Both the position numbers and the translations under genes were made by a program. The notes beneath the pieces are model-generated. The model did not search any database. It saw only the letters and a list, made by a program, of their open reading frames with translations, and was not told where the DNA came from. A DNA stretch of 64,000 nt from the NCBI RefSeq assembly GCF_014385005.1, contig NZ_JACRSZ010000001.1:558001-622000 (forward strand), written 5' to 3'. This document shows positions 18,745 through 27,009 of the stretch, piece by piece (the first letter of the stretch is position 1; every line of letters starts with the position of its first letter). Source of the stretch: Jingyaoa shaoxingensis (GTDB lineage Bacteria > Bacillota > Clostridia > Lachnospirales > Lachnospiraceae).

Positions 18745-19122
18745 TGCGTGATTGATACTATAAACAAAGCCAAAGCCCGCCGAAATATCGATCAACCATT
18801 AATCATCCACTCAGATCGTGGAAGCCAGTATGTTGCAAAAGAATATAAAAAAGCAACCGAAAACATGCAGCGTAGTTATTCAAAGAAAGCATTTCCATGG
18901 GATAATGCATGCATTGAATCCTTTCATTCCATTATCAAACGTGAATGGCTCAATCGCTTTAAAATTCGTGATTACAAGCAAGCATACCGGTTGATTTTCG
19001 AATATTTGGAAGCTTTTTACAATACGAAACGAATTCACAGCCATTGTGACTTTATGTCGCCTGATGAATTTGAGCGAGTATATGAAAGAAGACATACTAA
19101 GGCGGAGCTTCTGGCAGGTTAA
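18745..19122 (+). pseudogene. IS3-family transposase (OrfB) C-terminal fragment
   Basis: The frame carries the last 120 or so residues of an IS3/IS150-type transposase: LIIHSDRGSQY (second Asp of the DDE triad), then NACIESFHSIIKRE (the Glu), and FYNTKRIHSHCDFMSPDEFE near the end. The first Asp and all of OrfA are missing, so it cannot act alone. Downstream sequence to about 19171 (TTCTCATTTTAACTTGTAC and after) probably contains the right IS end. The fragment probably brought the deletion that cut the ATPase gene on its left. Confidence 0.85.
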
Positions 19123-19175
19123 AATGGGGAGAAATTTCTCATTTTAACTTGTACTAAATCTTGACATAGCACCAC

Positions 19176-19349
19176 TTAATTTGCACTATCTATGCTAACC
19201 GAAACAACAAAGTGCTTGACATTCACAAGTGTTTGCTGTTTACACTTCGGACAGTAGAGTGGAAAGTTCTTTAATTCGGTATCTTCTTGCATTATCGTTC
19301 GGGTTTTATTTCCACAGATAGGACATAGAACCCATTTTATAGTTTCCAT
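19176..19349 (-). CDS. Cysteine-rich KTR-type zinc-ribbon protein
   Basis: A 57-residue protein, ATG 19349, with AAGGA 12 bases upstream and TAA at 19176. It shows METIKWVLCPICGNKTRT and then YCPKCKQQT, two CxxC knuckles of a zinc ribbon with the KTR motif that names the family (Cys_rich_KTR). Such small proteins are common on Tn916-like and related elements near resistance or transport genes. The C-terminus (VVSVSIDSAN) differs from the usual end and stops within a few bases of the IS3 relic, so it may be cut by that insertion. Role unknown; nucleic-acid binding is plausible. Confidence 0.75.
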   Translation of the reverse strand: METIKWVLCPICGNKTRTIMQEDTELKNFPLYCPKCKQQTLVNVKHFVVSVSIDSAN

Positions 19350-19477
19350 ATTTTTCTCAATCCTTACTTCTAAATATTATCCTACTAAATTTATAAAATT
19401 TATCGCAACGGTTTTTAAGCTTTTGCTTCTTGATTACTTAACGGCGGAAAAAGAATGTTTTCACATAGGGCTGTTGT

Positions 19478-20833
19478 TTACATGTCATTTTTTTGTTTTT
19501 TTAATTCTATACCCACCAGTACAACAGATAGCATAAACGCTGAAAAATCAGCAACAGGTCCCGCAAGCAATACTCCCATAATTCCGAAACGAAGCGGGAG
19601 CAGTAGGGTAAGCGGAATCAACACAAAGGTCTGCCTTGTTAATGCCAACAGAGCACCTTTTAACGATTTTCCTATTGCGGTAAAAAAACTGGAAGAAAGC
19701 AACTGCACACCATTTACCAACACCATGAAAAGATAGGTACGCATGAACAAAACAGCAAATTCAAAATACAGCTCGTCCCCATCTCCGAATAGCGAAATGA
19801 TAGATTGCGGGAAAAATTGAAATGCGATGAAAGCAATTGTGGAAACAACAAGGTTCCATTTTACCGCAAGCAGGTAAGCCTCCCGTACACGATGGTATTG
19901 CCTTGCCCCATAGTTGAAGCCGATAATCGGCTGTGTTCCCTGCGAGATTCCTACAACAATCGCTAGGATTATGGCATTTGTTTTCATAACGATTCCGCAA
20001 GCAGCTAATGGAATATCTGTTCCATATTTTGTTAATGCGCCGTAATAAGTCAACGAATTGTACTGAATGATTTGAATCACGGTAACTGCAATCTGGTTTG
20101 AGCTGCTGCTGATTCCCATGCTGCAAATTTTCATACTTTCTTTGATGTCCAATAAAAACGACTCTTTTTCAAAATGGATTGTTTGGAAACGCCATAGATA
20201 ACGGAGTGCGAGTATGAAGGAAAAAATTTGCCCAATAACTGTTGCCCAAGCTGCGCCGGCAATCCCCCAATCGCAAGCAAAAATAAAAATAGGGTCAAGA
20301 ATGGTATTGATAATAGCTCCCATAACCATGCAAACCATTGAATACTTTGGTTTTCCATCTGCTCGAATCAAATTGCTCATACCATTCGTTACAATAAGAA
20401 ACGGCATTCCAATCAATGTTATGCTGGCATACTGCTTTGCATATGGAAATACATCTGTCGTTGCCCCAAATGCCTTTAGGAGCAAAGACAGAAAAGCTTC
20501 ACCAACCAATAAATAAATAATTCCGAAAATCCCCATCAGAACAATACCATTTCCCGCTGCTTTGGCGGCAGCTTTCGGCTCTTTGCGTCCAAGACAGAGG
20601 GAAACACGGGAAGCACTGCCAATTCCAACCAGCAGTGCAATAGCAAGGCAGATGGTAGAGAACGGGTAGGCAACATTGGTTGCTGCATTTCCCAGATAAC
20701 CGACCCCTTGACCAATAAAAATCTGATCCACAATATTGTAGATTGAGCCGACAAGAGACGCCATAATACTGGGAATGGCAAAATCTTTCAACAGTTTTGA
20801 AATTTTTTCATATCCTAGGGGATTCTCAGTCAT
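19478..20833 (-). CDS. MATE-family multidrug efflux transporter
   Basis: A 451-residue integral membrane protein with 12 hydrophobic segments in two halves. The start of the first repeat reads ISKLLKDFAIPSIMASLVGSIYNIVDQIFIG, which is diagnostic of MATE exporters. These use Na+ or H+ gradients to expel cationic drugs and related compounds. ATG 20833 is preferred to 20842 because GGGGG lies 9 bases before it. It overlaps the end of the upstream marR-type gene by 8 bases, so the two are translationally coupled and the regulator probably controls the pump. It is cargo of element C. Confidence 0.93.
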   Translation of the reverse strand: MTENPLGYEKISKLLKDFAIPSIMASLVGSIYNIVDQIFIGQGVGYLGNAATNVAYPFSTICLAIALLVGIGSASRVSLCLGRKEPKAAAKAAGNGIVLMGIFGIIYLLVGEAFLSLLLKAFGATTDVFPYAKQYASITLIGMPFLIVTNGMSNLIRADGKPKYSMVCMVMGAIINTILDPIFIFACDWGIAGAAWATVIGQIFSFILALRYLWRFQTIHFEKESFLLDIKESMKICSMGISSSSNQIAVTVIQIIQYNSLTYYGALTKYGTDIPLAACGIVMKTNAIILAIVVGISQGTQPIIGFNYGARQYHRVREAYLLAVKWNLVVSTIAFIAFQFFPQSIISLFGDGDELYFEFAVLFMRTYLFMVLVNGVQLLSSSFFTAIGKSLKGALLALTRQTFVLIPLTLLLPLRFGIMGVLLAGPVADFSAFMLSVVLVGIELKKQKNDM

Positions 20834-21275
20834 TAAATTCATCCCCCTTTCTTTCTATACGGAGTTCCGCTGTAATATTTTCACCTGCCTGAATCAGCAA
20901 ATCAATAAAGAGGTTTTTATCAGATTCCCTGAAGCCTTGCAATAAAAGAGCTTCTGTCTTTTCACATACCGTCTGTACCTCATCAATTACAGACAGCGCA
21001 CGTTCCGTAGGATACAGCTTACACGTCCGCTTATCCTTATCATTTGGGGAACGCATAATCATTCCCTGCTTTTCTAATGCCGCAACTGTCCGTACAATAT
21101 TGCTCGGATGAACATAAAACATATCCATTAAAGAATCCTGTAAAATGCCAGGCGAACGACAGATTTTAATCAAAAACATATATTGGCTGTTGTTGATTCC
21201 AAAGGGGGCAAGCTGTTTATCCAAATAGATTTTGTAAAATCGGTCTGTTACTGAAAGCCATTTTAATAGTTTCAT
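20826..21275 (-). CDS. MarR-family transcriptional regulator
   Basis: The 149-residue protein has the MarR winged-helix plan: an N-terminal helix, then GILQDSLMDMFYVHPSNIVRTVAALEKQG (helix-turn-helix) and the wing MIMRSPNDKDKRTC, with the typical Asp-Lys-Arg. ATG 21275 follows AGGAGG; a longer frame upstream lacks any ribosome site. It is first in a two-gene operon with the MATE pump. A 14-bp palindrome overlaps its promoter, so it most likely represses itself and the pump until a ligand binds. Confidence 0.92.
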   Translation of the reverse strand: MKLLKWLSVTDRFYKIYLDKQLAPFGINNSQYMFLIKICRSPGILQDSLMDMFYVHPSNIVRTVAALEKQGMIMRSPNDKDKRTCKLYPTERALSVIDEVQTVCEKTEALLLQGFRESDKNLFIDLLIQAGENITAELRIERKGDEFND

Positions 21276-21300
21276 AGATATATTCCTCCTAACCACCAGT

Positions 21301-21329
21301 ATTATAATACAATATGCGTGCGCACGCAA
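21301..21329 (-). promoter_or_regulatory. marR-MATE promoter with palindromic operator
   Basis: Minus-strand -35 TTGCGT (21324-21329) and -10 TATAAT (21301-21306) are 17 bases apart. A perfect 14-bp palindrome TGCGTGCGCACGCA (21315-21328) covers the -35 and half the spacer, ideally placed for repression by a MarR dimer. Confidence 0.8.
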
Positions 21330-21363
21330 TTACTTTTAACATTATATCTGCCGCTTTGTCCTC

Positions 21364-21738
21364 CTAAACACAAATCAATTCTACATCTATAATCTCTACT
21401 GCTCTGCTACGAATATTATTCATTTTCCTAACCCATTCCATCTGATTCTGCATCTTCAGTTCTTCCGTCACTCCCCACTGTTCAGCCATCTGCTCCACCA
21501 GCATCTCAACTTTTTCCCTGACCTCTTTATCAACCTGATTCAAATGCTCCGTCAGTTTCCCGGTCAGCACCAGATACTGATACCTGGCACTCCTGTGTTC
21601 CTTCAGAAACTGCTTTCGCATTATTCCATATTTCCCATATGTAGGTTCTTCCTCATTGATTTCCAAATCTGGCAGATAATAATCTCCATGCAGTGTGTAG
21701 CTCAGTCCGTTCTTTTCATCATAAATCTGTTTCTTCAT
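21364..21738 (-). CDS. TnpV family protein (element C)
   Basis: A 124-residue protein, MKKQIYDEKNGLSYTLHGDY onward, matches the TnpV family, a protein of unknown role carried next to MobV relaxase genes on clostridial mobilizable elements. It is helical with many Glu and Lys and no catalytic motif. It begins 4 bases after the relaxase stop. A near copy lies at 31915-32289 in element B. A part in mobilisation is inferred only from the constant position. Confidence 0.8.
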   Translation of the reverse strand: MKKQIYDEKNGLSYTLHGDYYLPDLEINEEEPTYGKYGIMRKQFLKEHRSARYQYLVLTGKLTEHLNQVDKEVREKVEMLVEQMAEQWGVTEELKMQNQMEWVRKMNNIRSRAVEIIDVELICV

Positions 21739-21742
21739 ATTC

Positions 21743-23158
21743 TTACAACTCCATTCCTCTGTATTTTGCTTTGTTCTTTTTTATCTGTGCATTGTGTTCT
21801 TCGCTTCGTTCTCTTGCCCATTGTATGCGGTCACCTATTTTTTTCGGCATTTGCTCCTTCTGTTTTCTCGCTTCAAGTTCCGCCTGGATCCGGATATCGT
21901 CCTGTACCAGTCTTTCTACCATATCTTTCCCCAACATGCGTAAAAGCCGATTATATCTGTCCGCAAGTCCTTGCAACATTTCTTTCTCACCAGATAATTT
22001 CTGATAATCCTTCTTAACTTCTGCCAGTTCATTTTTTGTGTTTTCATGCTCTTGCTTTTTCTTCTGAAACTTACTTTTCCAACTATCTCTTTCTCTTGTG
22101 AGTTCTTTCACCTGTGCAGCCATCGCACCGATTTTGTTTTTCATTTCAATGAATAATGGTTTTATTTTCTTATCCCGGTAAGTTACCGCACGTTCCAATG
22201 CTGTAGCTTCCGGCAGAAATGTTTTGATCATTCCATATTCTTTTATTTCCTTACTGACATTATCCATCACTGGTTGCAGGAATTCTCTTCTATCTTCCAG
22301 TTTTTTCAATTCCGTTTCTGCTTTCTCCGCACGTTTTTCCGCTATCTCTTTATCTTTCTGGAACTGAATTTTTTCTTCTTCCAGTAGCTTAATATCTGCC
22401 CTTGCTTCTGCAATCTGAGAAGTCAATCCTTCATTCTCCACTGTCAGATTTTCTTTTTCCTGTTCCAATTCCTGCACTTCCTTTTTGCGTTCTTTTTTCT
22501 TGAAATTGTAAACATCCAGATGTTCTTCATGTGTGCCTTTCTGTTCCCATTCAATTCCATGCTGTTTTGCGATTTCAGCCAGCACTTCCTTTTCATGATT
22601 TATCCACTGATTCAGTTCTGTATCATGCTTATTTCCACCTTGAAATCCAAGACTTTTCAATGCCTGCTTCAATGAAACTCTGGTATCCATTCCTTTTCCC
22701 TTCCAGTTGGTCACATAAGGAACAAAGTCAATATGCAGATGCGGAGTAGCTTCGTCCTGATGCAGATAGCAGCTAAATACCCGAAGTGTCGGATTCCGTT
22801 TCTGGAAGTCTTTCACATATTCGTCCAGTACCTTTACAGCCAGATTTCCTTCTAACGTTCCCACTGCCATATCCTCACGATTACCAATCTGGAATATTAC
22901 TTCATGGAACAGCTTCTCCTGTTTGCCCTGTCGGATTTTTTCATAATAATTTGCAATCTGCCGGTCCTTTCTTTTCCCGACATTGTATCTCTCCGTAGCA
23001 TCGTCAAACAGTTCCTTATAAACTTCTTTCAGATTCTCATTCTTATAACAAATGTTCAATTGCACTCTGTCCGGATCTACATTTTCTGCTACAAAATCCC
23101 GTCTGTTATGAGCCAGTGAACCGGCTCCGATCATGCCACTGATTGTCCGTTTCATCAT
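21743..23158 (-). CDS. mobV: MobV (Pre/Mob) relaxase, element C
   Basis: The 471-residue protein has the MobV relaxase domain in its first 200 or so residues. After MMKRTISGMIGAGSLAHNRR and the Asn-rich LNICYKNENL comes the metal-binding HQDEATPHLHIDF (His-x-Asp-Glu...His-x-His, about residues 125-137). The rest is a long coiled coil (about 220-400). Such relaxases nick the transfer origin and pilot one DNA strand into a helper conjugation machine. ATG 23158 follows AGAGGTGAG; a frame extending to 23203 lacks a ribosome site. A probable oriT lies just upstream (23211-23345). About three quarters identical to the element B relaxase. Confidence 0.92.
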   Translation of the reverse strand: MMKRTISGMIGAGSLAHNRRDFVAENVDPDRVQLNICYKNENLKEVYKELFDDATERYNVGKRKDRQIANYYEKIRQGKQEKLFHEVIFQIGNREDMAVGTLEGNLAVKVLDEYVKDFQKRNPTLRVFSCYLHQDEATPHLHIDFVPYVTNWKGKGMDTRVSLKQALKSLGFQGGNKHDTELNQWINHEKEVLAEIAKQHGIEWEQKGTHEEHLDVYNFKKKERKKEVQELEQEKENLTVENEGLTSQIAEARADIKLLEEEKIQFQKDKEIAEKRAEKAETELKKLEDRREFLQPVMDNVSKEIKEYGMIKTFLPEATALERAVTYRDKKIKPLFIEMKNKIGAMAAQVKELTRERDSWKSKFQKKKQEHENTKNELAEVKKDYQKLSGEKEMLQGLADRYNRLLRMLGKDMVERLVQDDIRIQAELEARKQKEQMPKKIGDRIQWARERSEEHNAQIKKNKAKYRGMEL

Positions 23159-23210
23159 AAATTTTCTCACCTCTTTTCTACTCGAGTGCCAGACATGGCA
23201 CATAATTTTT

Positions 23211-23345
23211 ATTTACGCCAGTTATGGCAAGATTTAAGAAATTTTCGCCGGATACGGCGGTTTTGTTACTTTTGTCAAAAGTAACGCAAAAGCACTTTCG
23301 ACAGCCGTACCGTCCATCAAAAGTCCCCTTGCGCCCTGCCGGGGA
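23211..23345 (-). other. Candidate transfer origin (oriT) of element C
   Basis: The non-coding gap upstream of the relaxase carries two dyads: CGCCG-GATA-CGGCG (23246-23259) and a 10-bp stem GTTACTTTTG with CAAAAGTAAC around 23265-23285. About 130 bases here are nearly identical to 33760-33900 in element B, far better conserved than needed for non-coding sequence. Position beside mobV and the dyads suggest oriT; the nick site cannot be told by eye. Confidence 0.6.
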
Positions 23346-23401
23346 CATAACGTCCTTATGGACGTCTGTTCTGCACCGACCGAAGTGGATCATAGATCTG
23401 T

Positions 23402-23629
23402 TTATTCTGGTATCCTCACCTGCACATATTCCAAATCTCCACAATAAGGCGTTCCCACCAGATACCATTCTCTTGCCAGATTCATCTCCATTCTGGTCTG
23501 TACCCATTCATCACCTACCAGCACTTCCAGTCCTTCTCCGCAGTGAAATCCTGTATCAATCCATAAATCTGATGATAATAATCCATATCTGTCATTGCTG
23601 CTGTTATATCCTAATCTTCCCTGTTTCAT
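23402..23629 (-). CDS. DUF5348 protein (element C)
   Basis: A 75-residue protein beginning MKQGRLGYNSSNDRYGLL and containing WIDTGFHCGEGLEVLV and WYLVG, the features of DUF5348, a small beta-rich family found on clostridial mobilizable elements. Its copy at 33910-34137 differs at only a few residues. It lies between the probable oriT and the next small gene. Function unknown; possibly an accessory DNA-processing factor. Confidence 0.8.
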   Translation of the reverse strand: MKQGRLGYNSSNDRYGLLSSDLWIDTGFHCGEGLEVLVGDEWVQTRMEMNLAREWYLVGTPYCGDLEYVQVRIPE

Positions 23630-23776
23630 TGTATCTTTCTCCCTTCACGACTATCTAATTTGCTATAAACTCACAAACCATCAACTAACTCCCGGCTACA
23701 CCTTACCGACATTCTCCTTGTCTGCTATCTACAGGTGCGTGACACGATCCTGTAATAGAGTAGTCAGAAAGAACCT

Positions 23777-24016
23777 TTACCATCGAAAGCTCTCTTGTAT
23801 TCCTTTTCTGTCAAGGTATTCCTGCCGGAACTTTTCTCTTTCTTCTTCCGTTGGTGCAGTTTTGAATTTGCTATACATTTCACGATTCACCATTGCATCC
23901 AGTTTCTTCTCTAAGCCCAACCGGATTTTTTCTTCACCATCATAGTTGTCCATCAAAAAATATTGCAGGAGTTGAAGAAATAACTCGTATGGAATCTGTA
24001 CATTTCTATTTTGCAT
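23777..24016 (-). CDS. Small conserved element protein (element C)
   Basis: Starting at ATG 24016 (AGGAGG upstream) gives 79 residues. The C-terminal half (KKLDAMVNREMYSKFKTAP, then TEEEREKFRQEYLD) is nearly identical to the 34288-34521 product of element B, while the N-terminal third differs. That suggests a conserved functional half and an element-specific half. Mostly helical and charged; no known domain recognised. Always between DUF5348 and the RepA-like gene in these elements. Confidence 0.75.
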   Translation of the reverse strand: MQNRNVQIPYELFLQLLQYFLMDNYDGEEKIRLGLEKKLDAMVNREMYSKFKTAPTEEEREKFRQEYLDRKGIQESFRW

Positions 24017-24083
24017 CTGTCCTCCTTTCAAGGTAGCAAGATTCCCTCTTCTTAAGAAATGGTAATCTTGCCATCTTCCATTT

Positions 24084-25169
24084 TTATTCTGGTAACATCC
24101 AATACCATTGCTTTCCACGTTTCACAGAATCAATCTCAAGTTCCCGTTTGGCATTCCACAACGTTTTTCCTTTTATTCCTCTGCCTTCTGCTTCTTCTGC
24201 AATTTTCTTCTGAGCCATTCCTCCATTTGCCAAAATTTCAAGAAGAAATTCTTTTGCCTTCTGGCTTTTTTGTCCTCTGCCATCTCCATTAAGAAGTTCA
24301 TCGGCACTGATATCATATTCTCCAATCCATTCAAATCCATTATTCTTATCCAGCCTGAATGCAATGGACATTCCTTCCGGTGCAAGAGAACTCTTCGTAT
24401 GACATACTACTCTTACTTCCGGTTCTTCCTTAACTCGCCCGACAATCAGAACACTTCTTGCAGCAGCCTGAAAATCAATGGAGCCAAGTCCACGATAAGA
24501 AGATTTGCCGTTGCTGTTTTTATTCATATGACCAATCAAAATGACTGCACAGTGATATTTTTCTGCCAGCACTGCTATACGCTTCATCAATGGTCTAATC
24601 TCATTTGCCCTGTGCATGTCTACGTTTGCTCCCAGGAACCCCTGAATCGGATCAAGGACAACCATTTTTGCTTTTGTCTGCACGATTGCTTCTTCCAATC
24701 GAACATCTGCCATTGTCAGTGGCTGGTCACTGTCATCAATCACCATCACCTTTGAACAATCCGCACCCGCAGCAAGTAATCTGGGTTTGATAGTATCTCC
24801 AAGACCATCTTCTGCTGTCTGATAAATCACATGTACAGGTGACATAGAAGACTGTTCCTGCATATTGTCTTCGCCATCTAAACCATCGTTCCCACTATCA
24901 ACTTCATCACTTCGTTTTTCTTTTATTTTCATCGTTGTATCCGTAACAGGAAAAATCGGCTCTCCTCTGGTCAGTTTTGCAATAATCTGAAGTACCATCG
25001 TTGTCTTGCCTTCCCCTAGATCTCCCTGTATAATAGTCACTTTCCCATAAGGAATAAACGGATAAAGCAGCCATTCTATCTGCTCCACCTCTACTGAATC
25101 CATTTTGATCAGTTTCAGTTTTGGTTCTATTCTGCAATTTTCAACTTTATTTTTTTCATTCATATTCAT
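24084..25169 (-). CDS. RepA-like AAA ATPase (element C)
   Basis: The 361-residue protein is a RecA-fold ATPase like the hexameric helicase RepA of mobilizable plasmids. It has WLLYPFIPYGKVTIIQ then Walker A GDLGEGKTT (about residues 48-56), Walker B MVVLDPIQGFLG (about 170-181), and the sensor region ILIGHMNKNSNGKSSYRG. It ends in a winged-helix-like segment (RGIKGKTLWNAKRELEIDSV). It probably drives replication of the excised circle, though a repressor-style role cannot be excluded. An acidic insert (about residues 88-110) is absent from the element B copy. A structured leader precedes it. Confidence 0.82.
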   Translation of the reverse strand: MNMNEKNKVENCRIEPKLKLIKMDSVEVEQIEWLLYPFIPYGKVTIIQGDLGEGKTTMVLQIIAKLTRGEPIFPVTDTTMKIKEKRSDEVDSGNDGLDGEDNMQEQSSMSPVHVIYQTAEDGLGDTIKPRLLAAGADCSKVMVIDDSDQPLTMADVRLEEAIVQTKAKMVVLDPIQGFLGANVDMHRANEIRPLMKRIAVLAEKYHCAVILIGHMNKNSNGKSSYRGLGSIDFQAAARSVLIVGRVKEEPEVRVVCHTKSSLAPEGMSIAFRLDKNNGFEWIGEYDISADELLNGDGRGQKSQKAKEFLLEILANGGMAQKKIAEEAEGRGIKGKTLWNAKRELEIDSVKRGKQWYWMLPE

Positions 25170-25189
25170 TTCATCATCTACCTCCTGCC

Positions 25190-25330
25190 CCTCCGGGCAA
25201 GTCTCTGATGAACAGATATTCGGGAATTGTTGTATCTTTCAATTCGTGATATACTTAATCTGCCAAGATGGTATATCAGTGAATCTGATTATCAGAGAAC
25301 TTGCTCAGATATTTTATCTGGGCTTTTTCT
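25190..25330 (-). promoter_or_regulatory. Structured leader upstream of repA-like gene
   Basis: GCAAGT-CTCTGAT (25198-25210) and ATCAGAG-AACTTGC (25291-25304) are complementary across about 80 bases. Inside them GATATAC (25248-25254) pairs with GTATATC (25271-25277). On the minus strand this would fold into a long hairpin just ahead of the RepA-like start. It could control translation or attenuation, or be a replication origin. No equivalent gap exists in element B, where integrase and ATPase genes overlap. Confidence 0.45.
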
Positions 25331-25363
25331 TTTTTGTCTGTCAGTAGTCATAGCTTCTGCTCC

Positions 25364-25534
25364 TTACACAAATCTCCTTGTAGGAATAATGATAATTTCA
25401 AATTTGCTTCCGTCCTCTAATTCAAGAAGAATCACATAATCTGAATCCCGATCTGGTAAGATGGAACTTATCTTCAACTTCTTACTGTAGTTAATTGCAT
25501 CAAATATTTTTCCGACTACTTTCTTTGTTTTCAT
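25364..25534 (-). CDS. 56-residue element protein downstream of integrase
   Basis: A short gene missed by length cut-offs: ATG 25534 preceded by GGAGG, stop at 25364. The protein, MKTKKVVGKIFDAINYSKKL onward, is small and mixed alpha/beta with an end SKFEIIIIPTRRFV. It lies 15 bases after the integrase stop and before the leader of the RepA-like gene. I do not recognise the family. A candidate regulator of integration or replication purely from position. Confidence 0.65.
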   Translation of the reverse strand: MKTKKVVGKIFDAINYSKKLKISSILPDRDSDYVILLELEDGSKFEIIIIPTRRFV

Positions 25535-25549
25535 TTGTCTTCCTCCGTA

Positions 25550-26602
25550 TTAACGTTTGTTGTCCAGCATCTCAGCTACTTTTTTCTGCTGTGACGGGTA
25601 CAGATGCCCATAAGTGTTCAGTGTCATCTGAATATCTTTGTGCCCCAACCTTTCCTTGATAATCAATGGTTCTACGCCCTGATAGATTAAATATGCTACA
25701 TGGCTATGCCGGATATCATGCACTCTGATTGGTTTTACACCAGTCAATGCTTCATATTTCTTGAGACGTTTCTGCAGCGTTCTCGCCACAATTGGGAACA
25801 ACCGCTGATCTTCCGGAAGTCCATAATGCTTCTTCGCATACTCCTGCACCTCTTCTTTAAGAAAATTTGGAATATCAATAGTACGGACCGAATTTTCTGT
25901 TTTTGGAGTATCAATCATATCTCTTTTCCTGATTCGGTTATAAGTCTTATTGATATGAAGGAGATTTCCACTCATATCAAAGTCCGAAAGACTCAATGCC
26001 AGAAGTTCTCCTTCCCTGATTCCTGTCCAGAACAGAATTTCAAATATCAAATAATCTTCACTCCCCGGTTCAATCTCGGCGATAAATCTGTCATATTCTG
26101 CTTTCGTCCAGAATTCCAGTTTATTGGCATCCGATTTCCCCATCTTTTTTACTTTCTTACATGGATTTTCCTTCAGATTGTAAATTTTCTGTGCATGATT
26201 AAACAGTGCATTTAACTGATTCTGGATCATACGCTCATAAGTCTTGCTGTAACCTTTTTCCTGAATGGTGTTCTGCCACTGGATAATCTCTGCCGGTGTG
26301 ATCTCATTCATTTTTCTTGTTCCAAAATACGGAACAATGTGCTTGTTCATCATGTGCTGCTTATTGCGGATTGAATTTTCTTTTAGTTCATTCTTCTTAT
26401 CTTCAAAATAGACTGAAATAAAACTGTTCATCTCCATTTTCATATCCGCCGCAGTCTTTCTTATGAATTCCTTTTCATAATTCAATGCTTCTTTCTTTGT
26501 CTTGAACCCTCTTTTCAGCTTCTGCGTTTTCTTTCCTGTCCAGTCAATATAACGGAAGCTCACATACCAGGTTCCCTGTGTTTTGTCTTTGTAAGCTGAC
26601 AT
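25550..26602 (-). CDS. int: Tyrosine integrase of element C
   Basis: A 350-residue tyrosine recombinase. ATG 26602 is chosen for its AGGAGGG ribosome site; the frame to 26716 overlaps the xis gene. It has an N-terminal AP2-like arm-binding domain (SAYKDKTQGTWYVSFRY), a SAM-like core-binding domain and the catalytic domain. Visible catalytic residues are Arg in FWTGIREGELL, His-x-x-Arg in RVHDIRHSHVAYL, His in LGHKDIQMT and the Tyr nucleophile in LNTYGHLYP. It should recombine the element at the tuf 3' end, using the GTTATCA arm sites. It is clearly related to the element B integrase in the same position. Confidence 0.95.
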   Translation of the reverse strand: MSAYKDKTQGTWYVSFRYIDWTGKKTQKLKRGFKTKKEALNYEKEFIRKTAADMKMEMNSFISVYFEDKKNELKENSIRNKQHMMNKHIVPYFGTRKMNEITPAEIIQWQNTIQEKGYSKTYERMIQNQLNALFNHAQKIYNLKENPCKKVKKMGKSDANKLEFWTKAEYDRFIAEIEPGSEDYLIFEILFWTGIREGELLALSLSDFDMSGNLLHINKTYNRIRKRDMIDTPKTENSVRTIDIPNFLKEEVQEYAKKHYGLPEDQRLFPIVARTLQKRLKKYEALTGVKPIRVHDIRHSHVAYLIYQGVEPLIIKERLGHKDIQMTLNTYGHLYPSQQKKVAEMLDNKR

Positions 26603-26615
26603 CTTAAACCCTCCT

Positions 26616-26807
26616 TCATACTGCTCTCTGAGAGCATCCATAAAATTTTGTTTCCCAGTAAGGACGTGGTATCTTCCCACGAACTGCAACATATCCTTCC
26701 TTTGCCAGTTCATCATTGAGCTGCTTCAGAATAGAATATGCTTTACTGCGTTTCACACCTAATTCTTCCATGACATCATCAACAGTCATCATATAATTAG
26801 TTCTCAT
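26616..26807 (-). CDS. xis: Excisionase-like winged-helix protein (element C)
   Basis: Sixty-three residues from ATG 26807 (AGGAGG upstream): a helix-turn-helix beginning TVDDVMEELGVKRSKAYSILKQL and a short wing ending IPRPYWETKFYG. Small basic proteins of this type just upstream of a tyrosine integrase are usually excisionases that bend DNA to favour excision. It is divergent from the repressor gene and shares operator sites with it, so its expression is probably blocked while the element is quiescent. The same gene is at 36842-37036 in element B. Confidence 0.85.
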   Translation of the reverse strand: MRTNYMMTVDDVMEELGVKRSKAYSILKQLNDELAKEGYVAVRGKIPRPYWETKFYGCSQRAV

Positions 26808-26823
26808 AGCGTCCTCCTTTTCA

Positions 26824-26977
26824 GTCACTTTTGTGACTTCTTTGATGTTTTTTACTATAATTCACTTTTGTGACTTTGTCAATAACCTTTTGCGAATTTT
26901 ATTTTTATATTCCATTCTACATTTTCAGGCTCTGCGAAAATCAACCTCTTTCGCATCATTCACTTTTGTGCTAGAAT
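26824..26977. promoter_or_regulatory. Divergent xis/repressor control region with three operators
   Basis: Three copies of a dyad based on TCACTTTTGTGA are seen: GTCACTTTTGTGAC (26824-26837), TCACTTTTGTGA (26862-26873) and TCACTTTTGTG (26960-26970). The xis promoter has -35 TTGACA (26877-26882, minus strand) and -10 TATAGT (26854-26859), spacing 17; the second operator lies in its spacer. The third covers the repressor promoter just before -10 TAGAAT (26972-26977). This is a lambda-like switch layout. Confidence 0.8.
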
Positions 26978-27009
26978 AGAATCACAAATATTATTAAGGA
27001 GGCAGCACT

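Noticed and set aside
18487..19122. Full transposase frame from 18487
   Set aside because: Residues before about 18745 are not transposase-like; they come from neighbouring fragments read through by chance.
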